Below are positions 11,609-22,076 of a stretch of 64,000 nucleotides of DNA, in pieces (position 1 is the first letter of the stretch; every line of letters begins with the position of its first letter). The translations under genes were made by a program, and so were the position numbers. The stretch comes from Hepsetus odoe. Taxonomy: Eukaryota > Chordata > Actinopteri > Characiformes > Hepsetidae. The stretch spans positions 9,211,822 to 9,275,821 of the forward strand of contig CM029387.1 of NCBI GenBank assembly GCA_017165825.1, given 5' to 3'. Below the pieces are notes generated by a model. It was not told the origin of the DNA, ran no database searches, and was given only the letters and a program-made list of their open reading frames with translations.

Positions 11609-11662
<54 letters not shown>
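11609..11662. repeat. (CT)n microsatellite
   Basis: Nearly pure run of about 26 CT units. Confidence 0.95.
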
Positions 11663-11667
<5 letters not shown>

Positions 11668-11883
11668 CTTCCCATAGAAGTCTTCAATTGCTCATTGTTT
11701 GTTACTTTCCTGTTTGTTACTCTCAAGAGTCAATATGTGTTATCACTGGTTCAGTGTGTGTAATTACTCAAATAACCCCTCTGCTAATCACATAAATTGC
11801 TAGAATTTTCTGTTAGGCAAAGAAAATTGAGAGCTGACGCACAAAGAGGCTGAGAGAATGAAAGAGTGAGGGAGAGTGAGAGA

Positions 11884-12014
<131 letters not shown>

Positions 12015-12928
12015 TGTCTCTATAAGAGCAGGCTGTGTTTAACTTCTTACTATAGCTCTGTTGTGTACCGTGTGTGTGTGTTTGTGTGTGCTTATGCATG
12101 TGCGTGAGTTTGTGTGTGGTGATGAAACTGAATCAGTAGGGTTTTGATGTGCTTCTCAGGGGGTCTGAACTACAGGGCTAAAGGTAAGCTTGAGGTTTCT
12201 TGGAATACCTGCTCTGCCAGGCACTTTTGCTCTCTCTGCAGCTTATAGTCACAGAACCTGGTTTAACAATGAAAGATGTTTAACATCACGTTAGGATTTT
12301 ATACACCTGAATAAATGTGTGCTATAAGTTTGTCATTTTAGTGTATATTGTATTGCATAGTATGAAATGTAACTGAAATTCAGCATAACTCAGTCTTTGA
12401 AATGTGAATAAAGAATCATTTAGTGTGACGTAAAATGGCTGATTGCTGAGAAACTTATCGACATTGCAGGGATGGTGATCTGAACTGTGGTCATATCTCA
12501 TGAAAATAATCCAGAAATATTCTTTCTTGGGTCTACATTTTTTATCTTCTAAAAACACACATGGACAATAATATACAGTAAATTACAGTAAAAACAATCC
12601 AAATAATCACATAAACTATATATTTTTTCAGCACATGCTTTCCACATCACTTTACTTAAAATATCTACGGAAATGATGAACTCTGTAAAGGACAACTGCA
12701 GTGTAGAATGATGTAGAAAGTGAAGAGACATGTATTCTTTTATAAAGAGACCAGGTTTTGCTGTTCTCTCAGTTGAATGTTGCATTTCATTTACTTTTGG
12801 AACTAAATAAACTGGTAATGTATGGAAATGTCAGTACTTTTATACTGACTATGCAGGACTGTCTATGTAATGGTTACTGTAATAATAAAATGTTGTCACC
12901 CTCCCATTTCACCTGTCATTGCTCACCC
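12015..12928. other. Unique sequence between the inverted repeat arms
   Basis: No gene recognised. Open frames on both strands (12322-12976) are short and without family resemblance. Confidence 0.4.
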
Positions 12929-13089
12929 GCAGATAGAGCATTTCAATTTATAAGAAAAACATTTGCACGCATATGACTTTATTTGGAATTTATGTTAAAT
13001 AAAGTTACCATTCTATTCTATGCGAATGTCCACCAGGAAGACTAGAAGAAGTATGTGTAAACAACTCCAGACACAAGTTTGGACTTTTA

Positions 13090-13095
<6 letters not shown>
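12929..13095 (-). repeat. Right arm of the large inverted repeat pair
   Basis: Reverse complement of 10190-10357, from AGAGCATTTCAATTTATAAG to GGACTTTTAGAGGGAGAG. It continues into the GA tract at 13093. Confidence 0.9.
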
Positions 13096-13159
<64 letters not shown>

Positions 13160-13217
13160 AGAGAGAGAGAGAAAGAAAAGAGAGAGAGAGAGAGAGTAGA
13201 GAGAGAGAGAGAGAGAG

Positions 13218-13260
<43 letters not shown>

Positions 13261-13350
13261 AAGAAAGAAAGAAGAAAGAGAGAGAGAGAGCTAGAGAGAG
13301 CGAGAGAGAGAGGAGAGAGAGGTAGAGAGAGAGAGAGAGAGAGAGAGAGA
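13093..13350. repeat. Long interrupted (GA)n tract
   Basis: About 258 bp of almost uninterrupted purine on the plus strand (GA units with GAAA, GGAGA and rare GCTAGAG/GTAGAG breaks). Confidence 0.95.
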
Positions 13351-13439
13351 AATGAAGAGTGTTATAGAGATGGCATTTGGAGTTCAGCCAAGGGAGATTA
13401 TTATCCACTCTGGAATACTAATAAGGGCTTTTATTGCAC

Positions 13440-13441
<2 letters not shown>

Positions 13442-13514
<73 letters not shown>

Positions 13515-13638
13515 ACTCTAATTTCTGTAACTCTGTGTCTCTCTTATACACACTTTTGTCCCTGATCGTTTGTTCCTTTCAACTCAGTTGTCAACAATGC
13601 ATCCTATTATACAAGAGAATGACAGATTGAAAGAGAGA

Positions 13639-13712
<74 letters not shown>

Positions 13713-13716
13713 AAAG
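13442..13716. repeat. (CT)n tract followed by (GA)n(GAAA)n tract
   Basis: A CT run at about 13442-13514 is separated by about 120 bp of unique DNA from a GA run at about 13629-13671, which passes into GAAA repeats to about 13716. Confidence 0.95.
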
Positions 13717-14540
13717 AAAGAAACTCTGAATTTGAATGTTGTAAAACTTATATCAGGACCCCAGCACATTTCACCACTAGGGCTTTTAAACTGGGTTTCC
13801 TGCTTAACTGTTTATACATGTATTTATTTATTATATCAACTCATTCTTTCTGTCATTTTTTGCAGCTATCTTGGGCATGAAATTTAAGTTATGTGCTCAT
13901 GAGGAGGTTTAGGGAGTACAAACATGCATAAAATAAACAAGGGAGGCAAAGTGTGTGTGAGAGACAGAAATTCACACACAGACAGAATGAGGGTAAAAAC
14001 AAGAACGAGGGAAGCCTGAAAGACAAATTAGGGTTTTGTTATTGTAATTATCCTAATTATAAACACTGTGGCTTGCGTAACTGCAGGGTCAGTGCTGACA
14101 GGAATGGCTTATGTAAGGGCTGTGTAGTGCTAAGGAACAGTACCGTGAATGATCTGTGATACTTACTCCTGTATTAACCTTCTGGTGAGTATAAACATCT
14201 GCTTACAGTGTATTTGTTTTAGCACATTTGTGCTTCACAAATGATCTCACACGGTCAAAGGTATTTTTGAGCAGGAATATTCCCAACACCTCACTCTAGG
14301 GAGACAAAAAAAGGTCTCTTAAAATGTAAATTTTAAAAATGTAAAATGCCTTCTAAACTCATTAATAAATTATAAAGTATATGGTTTTTGATATTTATCA
14401 ATGAGCAACATGTTTATCAAAATATCTCATTGGTCACATTCTGTGTTTCCAGTTTACCCTTACAGAGAGCAGTTTCAGTGGCAGGTCTAGTGCAGTGACA
14501 GGCCAGCGGGAACAGAGATACATCTAGTGGCAGGTCAACA
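13717..14540. other. Intergenic, nothing recognised
   Basis: Unique sequence. The last 80 bp hold decayed precursors of the minisatellite that follows (GTGGCAGGTC motifs). Confidence 0.4.
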
Positions 14541-14543
14541 GAT

Positions 14544-14690
14544 GCAGTGGCAGGTCCAGTAACAGGCTAGCAGATGCAGTGGCAGGTCCAGTAACAGGCT
14601 GGCAGATGCAGTGGCAGGTCCAGTAACAGGCTGGCAGATGCAGTGGCAGGTCCAGTAACAGGCTAGCAGATGCAGTGGCAGGTCTAGTGG
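14544..14690. repeat. Minisatellite, 32-bp unit
   Basis: Units start at 14544, 14576, 14608, 14640 and 14672 (the last partial). The unit is GCAGTGGCAGGTCCAGTAAC followed by AGGCTAGCAGAT. Four units are almost identical. Decayed related units extend from about 14470 to 14790. Because 32 is not a multiple of three, the repetitive protein readings over it are artefacts. Confidence 0.95.
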
Positions 14691-14790
14691 AAGGTCAAAG
14701 GTTGTAGTTGCAGATTCAGTGAAAGACCCAGGCAGGCCTAATAAGGGTCTACAGAAGAAGCGACAGGCCCAGTGGAAATCTTGTGACCTG

Positions 14791-15889
14791 TCTAATAACT
14801 GGCCCATTGTGAAAGGGTGTAGTGACTGTTCCACTCAACCAACACAGTAGTATTTTGTCTTATTACAATATCTTAAGGAATACAAGCACAAAAAATGAGT
14901 AAATATAACTTATGAAGATAAGAATGTAAGATATACAAGAATATTTGATCAATACTCTGCTGGAGAAAAGCACAAATTAAACATATTGTAGAGGAAGCAT
15001 TACATATTTTACCGAGCAGCTTTAAATTCTTTTCAAACTCCCACAGATGTACAAGTGTAGCACTTCTGATGACTTTTAGTATTTGCTGATTAGTTGGTAA
15101 ATACTTATATCTATAGATTAGTAATGCTTTCATTGATGCATCAGTGAATAAACATTGATCTATTCATGAATCCATCTTTTCATTGCAGGTCAGCTAGTTT
15201 AACAGAGAAGCCGGGTTGCAAAAAGGCAGGATTATTTCTTTAAAAGCATTCATTTGAGGTTAGTCCTTTTGCAGTTGTTAAAGCAAAAAAGGACATTTAA
15301 AATAGCCTTTTTACGGAATGACAACTAATGGATGCCGATAACAGTAGTTTTTAGGCCAGCTAAACAGCAAGCTTTGTCCATATAATCATTTTAATGGCCT
15401 CTAATGCACAAAAGCAAGATTTCACCTACAAAGCAGTAAAAGACAGTAGCTGGAAGAAAGAGATGTCCTTGTGTGAATGAAGATGATCACATCAAGAGAC
15501 AGTGGAGAAGGCAAGAGGGAGAGTAAAAGAGATGGCAAGGTGGTTAGCCTGGGAACTCAGAGAAAATGAGTTTTCTTGTTCATTTAATCCCTCTATCGCA
15601 TCCATTCAGCCTTACAGAAACAACCGCTCCCTTTGTGTGTTTAAGGCAGCTCTCTAGTAAAGCAATACTCTTTCCTTCCTGTTAAATTTAACAGACAGAG
15701 AAAGTTTGGCAGGTCCTTTTCCCTCTTTTTATCAGGTGGAGGACTACATTAGAGAGGTCAAACCAGAGTGTTCAACTGGCATTCATCACAAGCACACAGA
15801 AAATTGCAATTTTTAATTTAAGGTTAAGAAGTTTAAAAATGGTTTGGATATAAATTTAAATGATTAAAATAATTCTAATATTCTCCCTG
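14791..15889. other. Intergenic, nothing recognised
   Basis: Unique AT-rich sequence with no gene. An untranslated first exon of kcnj10 could lie here, but I cannot identify one. Confidence 0.35.
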
Positions 15890-16335
15890 CGTTTTAGGAC
15901 TCTCGAGAAGACGACCCTGTCCATATCAACACAGAAATAGTGGAGAAAGTCCTTAGCTTCAAGTTTTTGGGAGTGACCATCACAGAGGAACTCTCCTTGG
16001 CTGGCAACACTTCAGGGTTGGTAAGTAATGGGTAAGGCACAGAAACCCCTTTATTTTCTGAGAAGGCTAAACCACCCCAAAAGCTGCTTATCAACATTCA
16101 CAGATGCATGAACATCCTAATAAGCTGCACGATACCCTGATAAAACAGTTGCACTGATTCAGAAAGCCCTCCAGTATGTTGTGAAAACAGCACAGGACAT
16201 TATTGGCATGTGCCTGCCATGACTAGAACATCTTTATGGCACACTGTGTAAGAAGGGTTAAGAACACAGTAAAGTACAGCACACACCCTATACACCATCT
16301 GTTTAAGCTCCTCCCCTCAGATAAGCACGTTTGAA
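15890..16335 (+). mobile_element. LINE fragment, C-terminal end of reverse transcriptase
   Basis: The plus-strand translation follows the end of fish non-LTR reverse transcriptases: VEKVLSFKFLGVTITEELS, then (after frame changes) a block resembling the finger/thumb end, then LQYVVKTAQDIIGMCLP and, near 16290-16320, HHLFKLLPSDK-like sequence. Stops and frameshifts show it is dead. The 5' part of the element is missing. The clade is not certain (L2/Rex1-like style). Confidence 0.8.
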
Positions 16336-16494
16336 TTGTCCTTATAAAGCAAAAATCCCTGCTCCATAATATTGACATTTTCTTTGTAAAAGTGTAAACT
16401 GTAGCATTTATTTGTCATATTTTTAATGTTTAAAGTTGAATTATTCAGCCTAAATAAAATAACTAGTATGGTGCATTTGTGCTGTTATTTATAG

Positions 16495-19400
16495 ATGACA
16501 TCATCCACACCTACATCTCCACATGGGTCTGCCCACCAAAAGGTGTGCCACTGCCAAACACAGACAGAAGCCCTGAAGCCACTGCTAGGTGGGGCAGTGT
16601 CTGGGAGCCAGATGCTTCGGCGCCGACGTCGTGTGCTTTCCAAGGATGGGCGAAGTAATGTGCGCATTGAGCATGTGAGTGGGAGGGGCACTCTATACCT
16701 GCGTGACCCATGGACCACCTTTGTGGACATGCAATGGAGGTACAAGCTGGTGCTGTTTAGTGCCACCTTCGTCGGGACGTGGTTCACCTTTGGCCTACTG
16801 TGGTACCTTTTGGCCCTGGTACATGGAGACCTGCTGGGTAAGCAGCCTGTATCACCTGAAAAGGCCAAAAAGACTGAAATAGACAGCAGGGAGTAGTTAG
16901 ATTTTCCTTTAGCCCTTGTCCTTGAGTTGACCTGCTCTTCTCATTTGAATAAAACTGCTATTGATCATATAGTATCTGCTAACTAATTATTTTCATGAAT
17001 AAATGAGTAATAAATTACAATAAAAACTATAAAAGCAAACATGTGACAATGCATAATTACACCATGTGTAGGCTTTCAAAGACAAACATAGAGGCTTTTA
17101 TAATGACAGAAAGCAAAAACATTACAAACATCTAGTTATATTCACAGTCCAACATTTCATCTATTTTTTGCTCTAAAACCTCCATTTCAACTCAAAAAGG
17201 ACTCTTCAGATATTGTCTAATAAGAACGTTTAGTTTGAGTCACCTTCATGCATTTTCAAGCCCAAAATAGATAGGACTTGATATAGGAACCACTGCTTTA
17301 GCAACTACCAAAATTGTAAGGTGACAAGGTGAGATGTCTAAGCCAGTCTAAGTTCTCAGAGGTCTGCTTCCTGCAGTCATAGAGTATCTTGTATTTCAAC
17401 ATTGAACATTGTTGAACATGTTCTGAATTCACAAAAGAGGGTAAAGGGATGTTAACAGTTATTCCTTGTTCCTCCTAGGAAATGCGATATTCATTAAGCC
17501 AATCTGATCACTTCATATACTTCTTAAGTATCTATTTTTATCAGTTTAATATCTGATGTGTCCTCTGTTTGGAAGCTGCATTTTAAACTGATTTTAAGAA
17601 TTTGGAGTTGAAAGAGGGGCATGCTTTACTGGTATTGCATTATCTCCAGGAATTGTGCACCTGAGCATCAGGGACTAAGCACCATTATAGGAAGGTCATA
17701 GCTTCGAGTCCCAGATGAGTGGTTTACTCTGAGATATCACTTAGCAAGGTAGTATCCCAAACAATGTTCCCAGGCACTTGAATTTGGCTGCCCAAAGCTG
17801 CACTGTGTGTGTGATGGGTTAATTGCATAGAAGCATTTTGTTGAGGTTCACTTTCTGTTATGTTATGGTGTAATCAAATAGTCGCTTTCACTTTCATAGA
17901 GACCAGCTGAGAAACCTAATCAGTTCATTTTAGCAAAGTCTCATCATCTCCCCTCCAGAGTTTGAGCCTCCAGCCAATCACACACTGTGTGTGATGCAGA
18001 TGCAGAGTCTGACAGGAGCTTTCCTCTTCTCCCTGGAGACGCAGACCACCATTGGTTACGGCTTCCGCTGCATCACTGAAGAATGTCCGTCTGCAATCAT
18101 CCTGCTCATCGTTCAGCTTCTCATTACTACTGCCATGGAGATCTTCATCACAGGAACTTTTTTAGCAAAGGTGTGGCACCCAGATCCCATTTATTATTAA
18201 TGACAATATCTGCACTGTTACTTCATACACACTCAAATAACCTGCAGCTGCCAATTCATAACCCATTGCTTGCATTAAAATCTACTTTCTAGTACTGAAT
18301 TGGCTTTTCCTCTGCTACAAAAGAATTCTTTGTCACAGCTCATTTTGACATTGGCTAAAAACTCTTGGCAAACATGTTTAAATGGTTTTATTTACTGTCA
18401 GAATTAGGTTTAATTTTACAGCCTTTTTATCCTTAAAATTAAACAGGCTGTCTTTGTTGCTGTACCTTTGGGACTAATATTTCAGCACTGTGAGAACAAT
18501 ATGTTTTAGCTTCATTTTTTCCAATTTGCCATTATATTTTAAGCAAAGTATGCATGCTTTTTTTTCTAATTTCCTCCCCTCCAGAGTATAAACCCCCAGA
18601 CAGTCACATCTGCATCTGTGTGGGATGCAGATGCAGAATCTTATCCCTTGACACTAAAAAGGCTGCTTTTATTACTGTGCCTTTTAGATATTTATGTGAT
18701 TTTGTGTTGTCTCTAGCGTCTCTTTATCCTTTAGAACTGAACACGGATTTTGATATTGTGCCTTTAAAATTGATACTACAAAACCTTATGTATCCATTTT
18801 AAACTTTTCACATAAATGGAGAGTAACTGTTGCCCCTTATACCGAGCGCAAAATTGTTCCTACGAAAGTTAAATGAAATATTTTGTGACTGGCTGTGCTT
18901 TGCCTCATTCCAAAAACAGTATGGAGTTAACACTTCTTATCACTTTGGTTTAAAGGGCTGAGCTCCTGCAGAACCAGAAATATGCTGCATGTTCATTTTG
19001 GCAAAAAATTCTAACTCAAAATTAAAAAGAGATTTGTTTTTAATTTATGCATAGCCTAAAGATGGGTTTATTTATTTACCACCAAATTGCCCTCTTTCCC
19101 ACTGCCCTTGACCTTTTCTCTGTTTCTCTTTCACTCCCTCAGGTGGCTCGGCCGAAGAAACGTGGCGAGACAGTTCGCTTTAGTCAACATGCAGTGATAG
19201 CCAACCATGATGGTCGGCCATGTCTCATGATCAGAGTGGCCAACATGCGAAAAAGTCTCCTACTGGGCTGCCAAGTAAATGCAGAATTTAATGACTTTTT
19301 TCACATATTTTTCTGCCCAGTGCCATAGTTTAGTAGGTAGTTAATCAATGGGCTGTGGGAGGATTTGAAAAGAGAGTTAGTGCCAGAGTTTGATGTTTCT

Positions 19401-20314
19401 GTACATCTAGTGGTGTATTATGAATCCACATATAACTGAAAGTCACTTTGCAGGTGTCAGGTAAGCTGCTGCAGCCATGCGTATCCAAGGAGGGTGAAAC
19501 AGTACGTTTGGATCAGAGGAATGTCACCTTCAGTGTGGACACAGCCAGTGAGAGCCCTTTCCTGATCCTCCCCCTCACCTTCTACCACACCATTGACAAT
19601 GATAGCCCTCTTCGAGCATGGGCTGCCAAGGGTGATTAATAAATTTATTAATTCAAGAATGTCAAAAGAAATCCATGATTTTAGATTACCAAGGATGGTG
19701 AGATGTTCTAGCAGCTCATATTTAGATAAATCTGAGTGATAATTTTATAGCAATGGAAGCAAAGACAATTGCACGCAGTGATTTAAAAAATATTATTTGT
19801 GAGCATGAAGTTATACTTTAAATAATAATAGAGAGAAGTATAAGATCTTACAAGGTTAAAGCCAACGAATTAACTTCAAATGTAAAGCTTTGTCTGAAAC
19901 TTTCTCAATCGTTCTGTCTTTGTCTCAGGTGGGGGATGGACAGATCCAGAGCTAGCTGATTTTGAGCTGTTGGTTATGATGAGCTCTACTGTGGAACCTA
20001 CATCTGCCACCTGCCAGGTCCGCACCTCCTATCTTCCTGACGAAATCCTATGGGGGTATGAATTCCCACCCATTGTCTCCCTGTCTCCAATGGGCAAATA
20101 TGTAGCAGACCTTGCTTACTTTGACAAGGTTGCCAAGGCCAAGACTCCACCTCTTTTTAAACAGTCCCCGTCTACCAACCATCAATGTTACCAGGGCAGT
20201 GTATTGGACGGGAACCCAGAGAAGATGCAACTGGAGCAAAGTTACAGAGAAGAACTGGAGAGAGGGAGGCTGAGAGACAGTAGCCCCTTCAGTGTTAGAA
20301 TCAGCAACGTGTAA
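16495..20314 (+). CDS. kcnj10: Kir4.1-type inward-rectifier K+ channel, five coding exons
   Basis: Tetrameric plasma-membrane channel; Kir4.1 sets resting potential and buffers K+ in glia and epithelia. Exons 16495-16837, 17959-18170, 19143-19274, 19454-19631 and 19929-20314 have GT/AG borders and compatible phases, giving 416 residues (human KCNJ10 379). Markers: N-terminal QTQTE and [12 protein letters not shown]; first membrane helix about 80-108; PPANHT; pore TQTTIGYGF with GYG at 147-149; second helix with the rectification Glu at 175 (human Glu158); PIP2-binding ARPKKR at 187-192; [16 protein letters not shown]; and C-terminal SVRISNV, a PDZ ligand identical to human Kir4.1. It resembles KCNJ10 more than KCNJ15 because of QTQTE and SNV. 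The ATG directly follows a TTTATAG acceptor, so an untranslated upstream exon is expected. The N-terminus is about 17 residues longer than human. The 'a' or 'b' teleost copy is not assigned. Confidence 0.93.
17655..17905 (+). mobile_element. Decayed SINE, type B, in kcnj10 intron 1
   Basis: Diverged copy of the 8467 family. A B-box-like GCTTCGAGTCCC is followed by GAGTGGTTTACTCTGAG, TTAGCAAGGTA and GGCTGCCCAAAGCTGCACTG. The tail GTCGCTTTCACTTTCAT ends about 55 bp before exon 2. Confidence 0.6.
18572..18650 (+). pseudogene. Decayed partial copy of kcnj10 exon 2
   Basis: In kcnj10 intron 2, a stretch repeats the acceptor and first ~60 bp of exon 2. CTCCCCTCCAG is followed by AGTATAAACCCCCAGACAGT, against AGTTTGAGCCTCCAGCCAAT in the real exon. 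The match continues through the GATGCAGATGCAGA motif and then stops. Read in frame it gives EYKPPDSH against EFEPPANH, then goes out of frame through a small insertion. It lacks the pore region and a donor, so it cannot replace exon 2. Confidence 0.75.
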
Positions 20315-20327
20315 CAAACCTACATGC

Positions 20328-21055
20328 TTACACTGATCAGCTATAACAGTAAAACCACTTGCCTATTATTGTGAAGCCCCCCATTATACTCCCAAAACAG
20401 CTCTGACCTGTCAAGGCATGGAGTCCGCCAGAGCTCTGAAGATATACTGTAGTATCAAGTGGTAACAAGACATTGGCAGCAGATCTTTTAAGTTCTGTAA
20501 TTTGTGAGATGGAGCCTCACTGGATCAGGCTAATTTTGTGCAGAATATATGCTTGATCAGATTGAGATATGGGAAATTTGGAGGCTGTTAACACACTAAA
20601 CACCCTGTTCAGCTTCCTTCAAACTTTCCTGAACAAATATGCAGTGTGGCAGGGTGCCTTATCCTGATGTAAGAGGCCATTGCAAGGAAATGCTACTGCT
20701 TGGTCTGCGAAAGTGTTAAGGTTAATTTAATTAACATTAAAAGATACAGGAACTATGTTCGCTAACTTAAGGTACTGAAAGTATACCCTTGTGATTATCG
20801 CTCTGTGACTCCCAAGTACATTTTTTAAATGTCAGATTGACATTCACAGCTTCCAGAGTGTCACACATCCTCCACTGGCTAGTCTTCTTCCCATAGTGCA
20901 TCTTGGTGCCATCTCTTCCACAGGTTTACAAAATAGATGCAATGAGTCACCCATATGATAAAGAAAAATCTAAAGAAATTGTGATTGATCAGACCCTACT
21001 ATTATTTTTTTACTCACCTGCCATTGAATTCGATAATATGGCTGATCAGTGTAAA
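20328..21055 (-). mobile_element. Tc1/mariner-type element, internally deleted, both ends present
   Basis: Ends are inverted: TTACACTGATCAGCTATAAC at 20328 and GGCTGATCAGTGTAAA at 21040-21055. Inside, reversed, are decayed parts of the Tc1-like transposase reading, such as CGAGGCATGGACTCC-like and TCTTCCCATAGTGCATC segments that flank the coding region in fish copies. Many indels and an internal loss leave about 725 bp, so it is not functional. It begins about 14 bp after the kcnj10 stop codon and may provide part of its 3' UTR. Confidence 0.85.
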
Positions 21056-21741
21056 TGGAAAGCAAGTTCCATTCATAGATGGGACAAAGTGAATGGACAA
21101 CTCAGAACTGTGCTGATTACAATGTCAGAATGAAGAATGTTCCTTTTCTCTAACTTGAGTAACAATACTGTTATTAAGCTGCACTAAAAAGCAACAATGA
21201 AATGCTTTTTATAAACTGGAATGTGTTTGACACATTAACCCTTGGTTACCTCCCTCTTCTTTCTACTGAAATTACTGAGGCTGGATAGATTAAATGCTAG
21301 CATTTAATTTTGATTGTATTATTTGTAAAAACAAATTTGATCCACTTTGCCTTTAATAAGGTAATAATGAAGCATTAGCTCCCTCTTGTGGCTGCACAGC
21401 CTTGCACAACTTCATGGAGTTTTGCATTAGAGCCTTAACTTTGAGGTTAAATACGTTTAACTGTTGTAGATATAGATAATAATGACATAGAATAGTAGTG
21501 ATGTGATGATGATGATGATGATGATAATGATGAAGATGATGATGGCAACATAATGTCTGGAACGACATTAATTATGTTGAGATGCTAGCACAGATGAAGA
21601 CTGAATGACAAATGAATAGTATTTAAAAAAAGATTTCCTGTGTATTTCTATACAAAGCTGCTTATGTATATTAGATTATTTTTTCATGGATCGTAACAGT
21701 TTGACACTGTTCAATGAATTATGTTTACTTTTGAACACACT
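21056..21741. other. kcnj10 downstream flank with GAT repeat
   Basis: Unique AT-rich sequence with a (GAT)n run at about 21503-21545. No canonical AATAAA was seen on the plus strand between the kcnj10 stop and about 22070. ATTAAA variants lie near 20736 and 21285. Confidence 0.45.
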
Positions 21742-22076
21742 GGAGGCACGGTGGTGCAGTAGTGCTGTGGCCTCACAGCGAGAAGGTTCTGGGTTCAGTT
21801 CCCAGCTGTGCTGCCTGCATGTTCTCTTCATGTCTGTGTGGGTTTCCTCTGGGTGCTCCTTTTTTTCTCCCACAGTCCAAAGACATGCGTGCCCGGTAAA
21901 TTGGTGACGTGGGACTGCCTTCTAGGTATGGCTGTGTGTATGAGTATGTTCTGTGTGTCAGTCCTGTGATGGATTAATGTGGAGGGCTTCTAAACCTTTC
22001 ATCTGATGGCTGTGATAGGTTTTCAATACAACCCTCAGTGAGTCTGGATAAGGCTTGAGTTAATGAATGAATAAAA
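21742..22076 (+). mobile_element. Dispersed fish SINE-like repeat, type C
   Basis: The head GGCACGGTGGTGCAGTAGTG and the B-box-like GGGTTCAGTTCCC lead into CTGCATGTTCTC, GTGTGGGTTTCCTCTGGGTG, TCTCCCACAGTCCAAAGACA and the tail GTGAGTCTGGATAAGGCTTG. This repeat is widespread in fish genomes. A second, more decayed copy is at 53542-53826. An AATAAA hexamer lies in the tail (about 22069). Confidence 0.75.

Noticed and set aside
14535..14834. 99-codon repetitive Leu/Cys-rich minus-strand frame
   Set aside because: Translation of the 32-bp minisatellite, which gives repetitive peptides in all frames.
16838..16896. Read-through end of kcnj10 exon 1 as the natural C-terminus
   Set aside because: A consensus GTAAGC donor at 16838 and perfect continuation into exon 2 show that this is intron sequence.
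18554..18802. 82-codon frame in kcnj10 intron 2 as an alternative exon
   Set aside because: Only the first ~60 bp derive from exon 2; the rest is intron, it goes out of frame with the true exon and lacks the pore helix.
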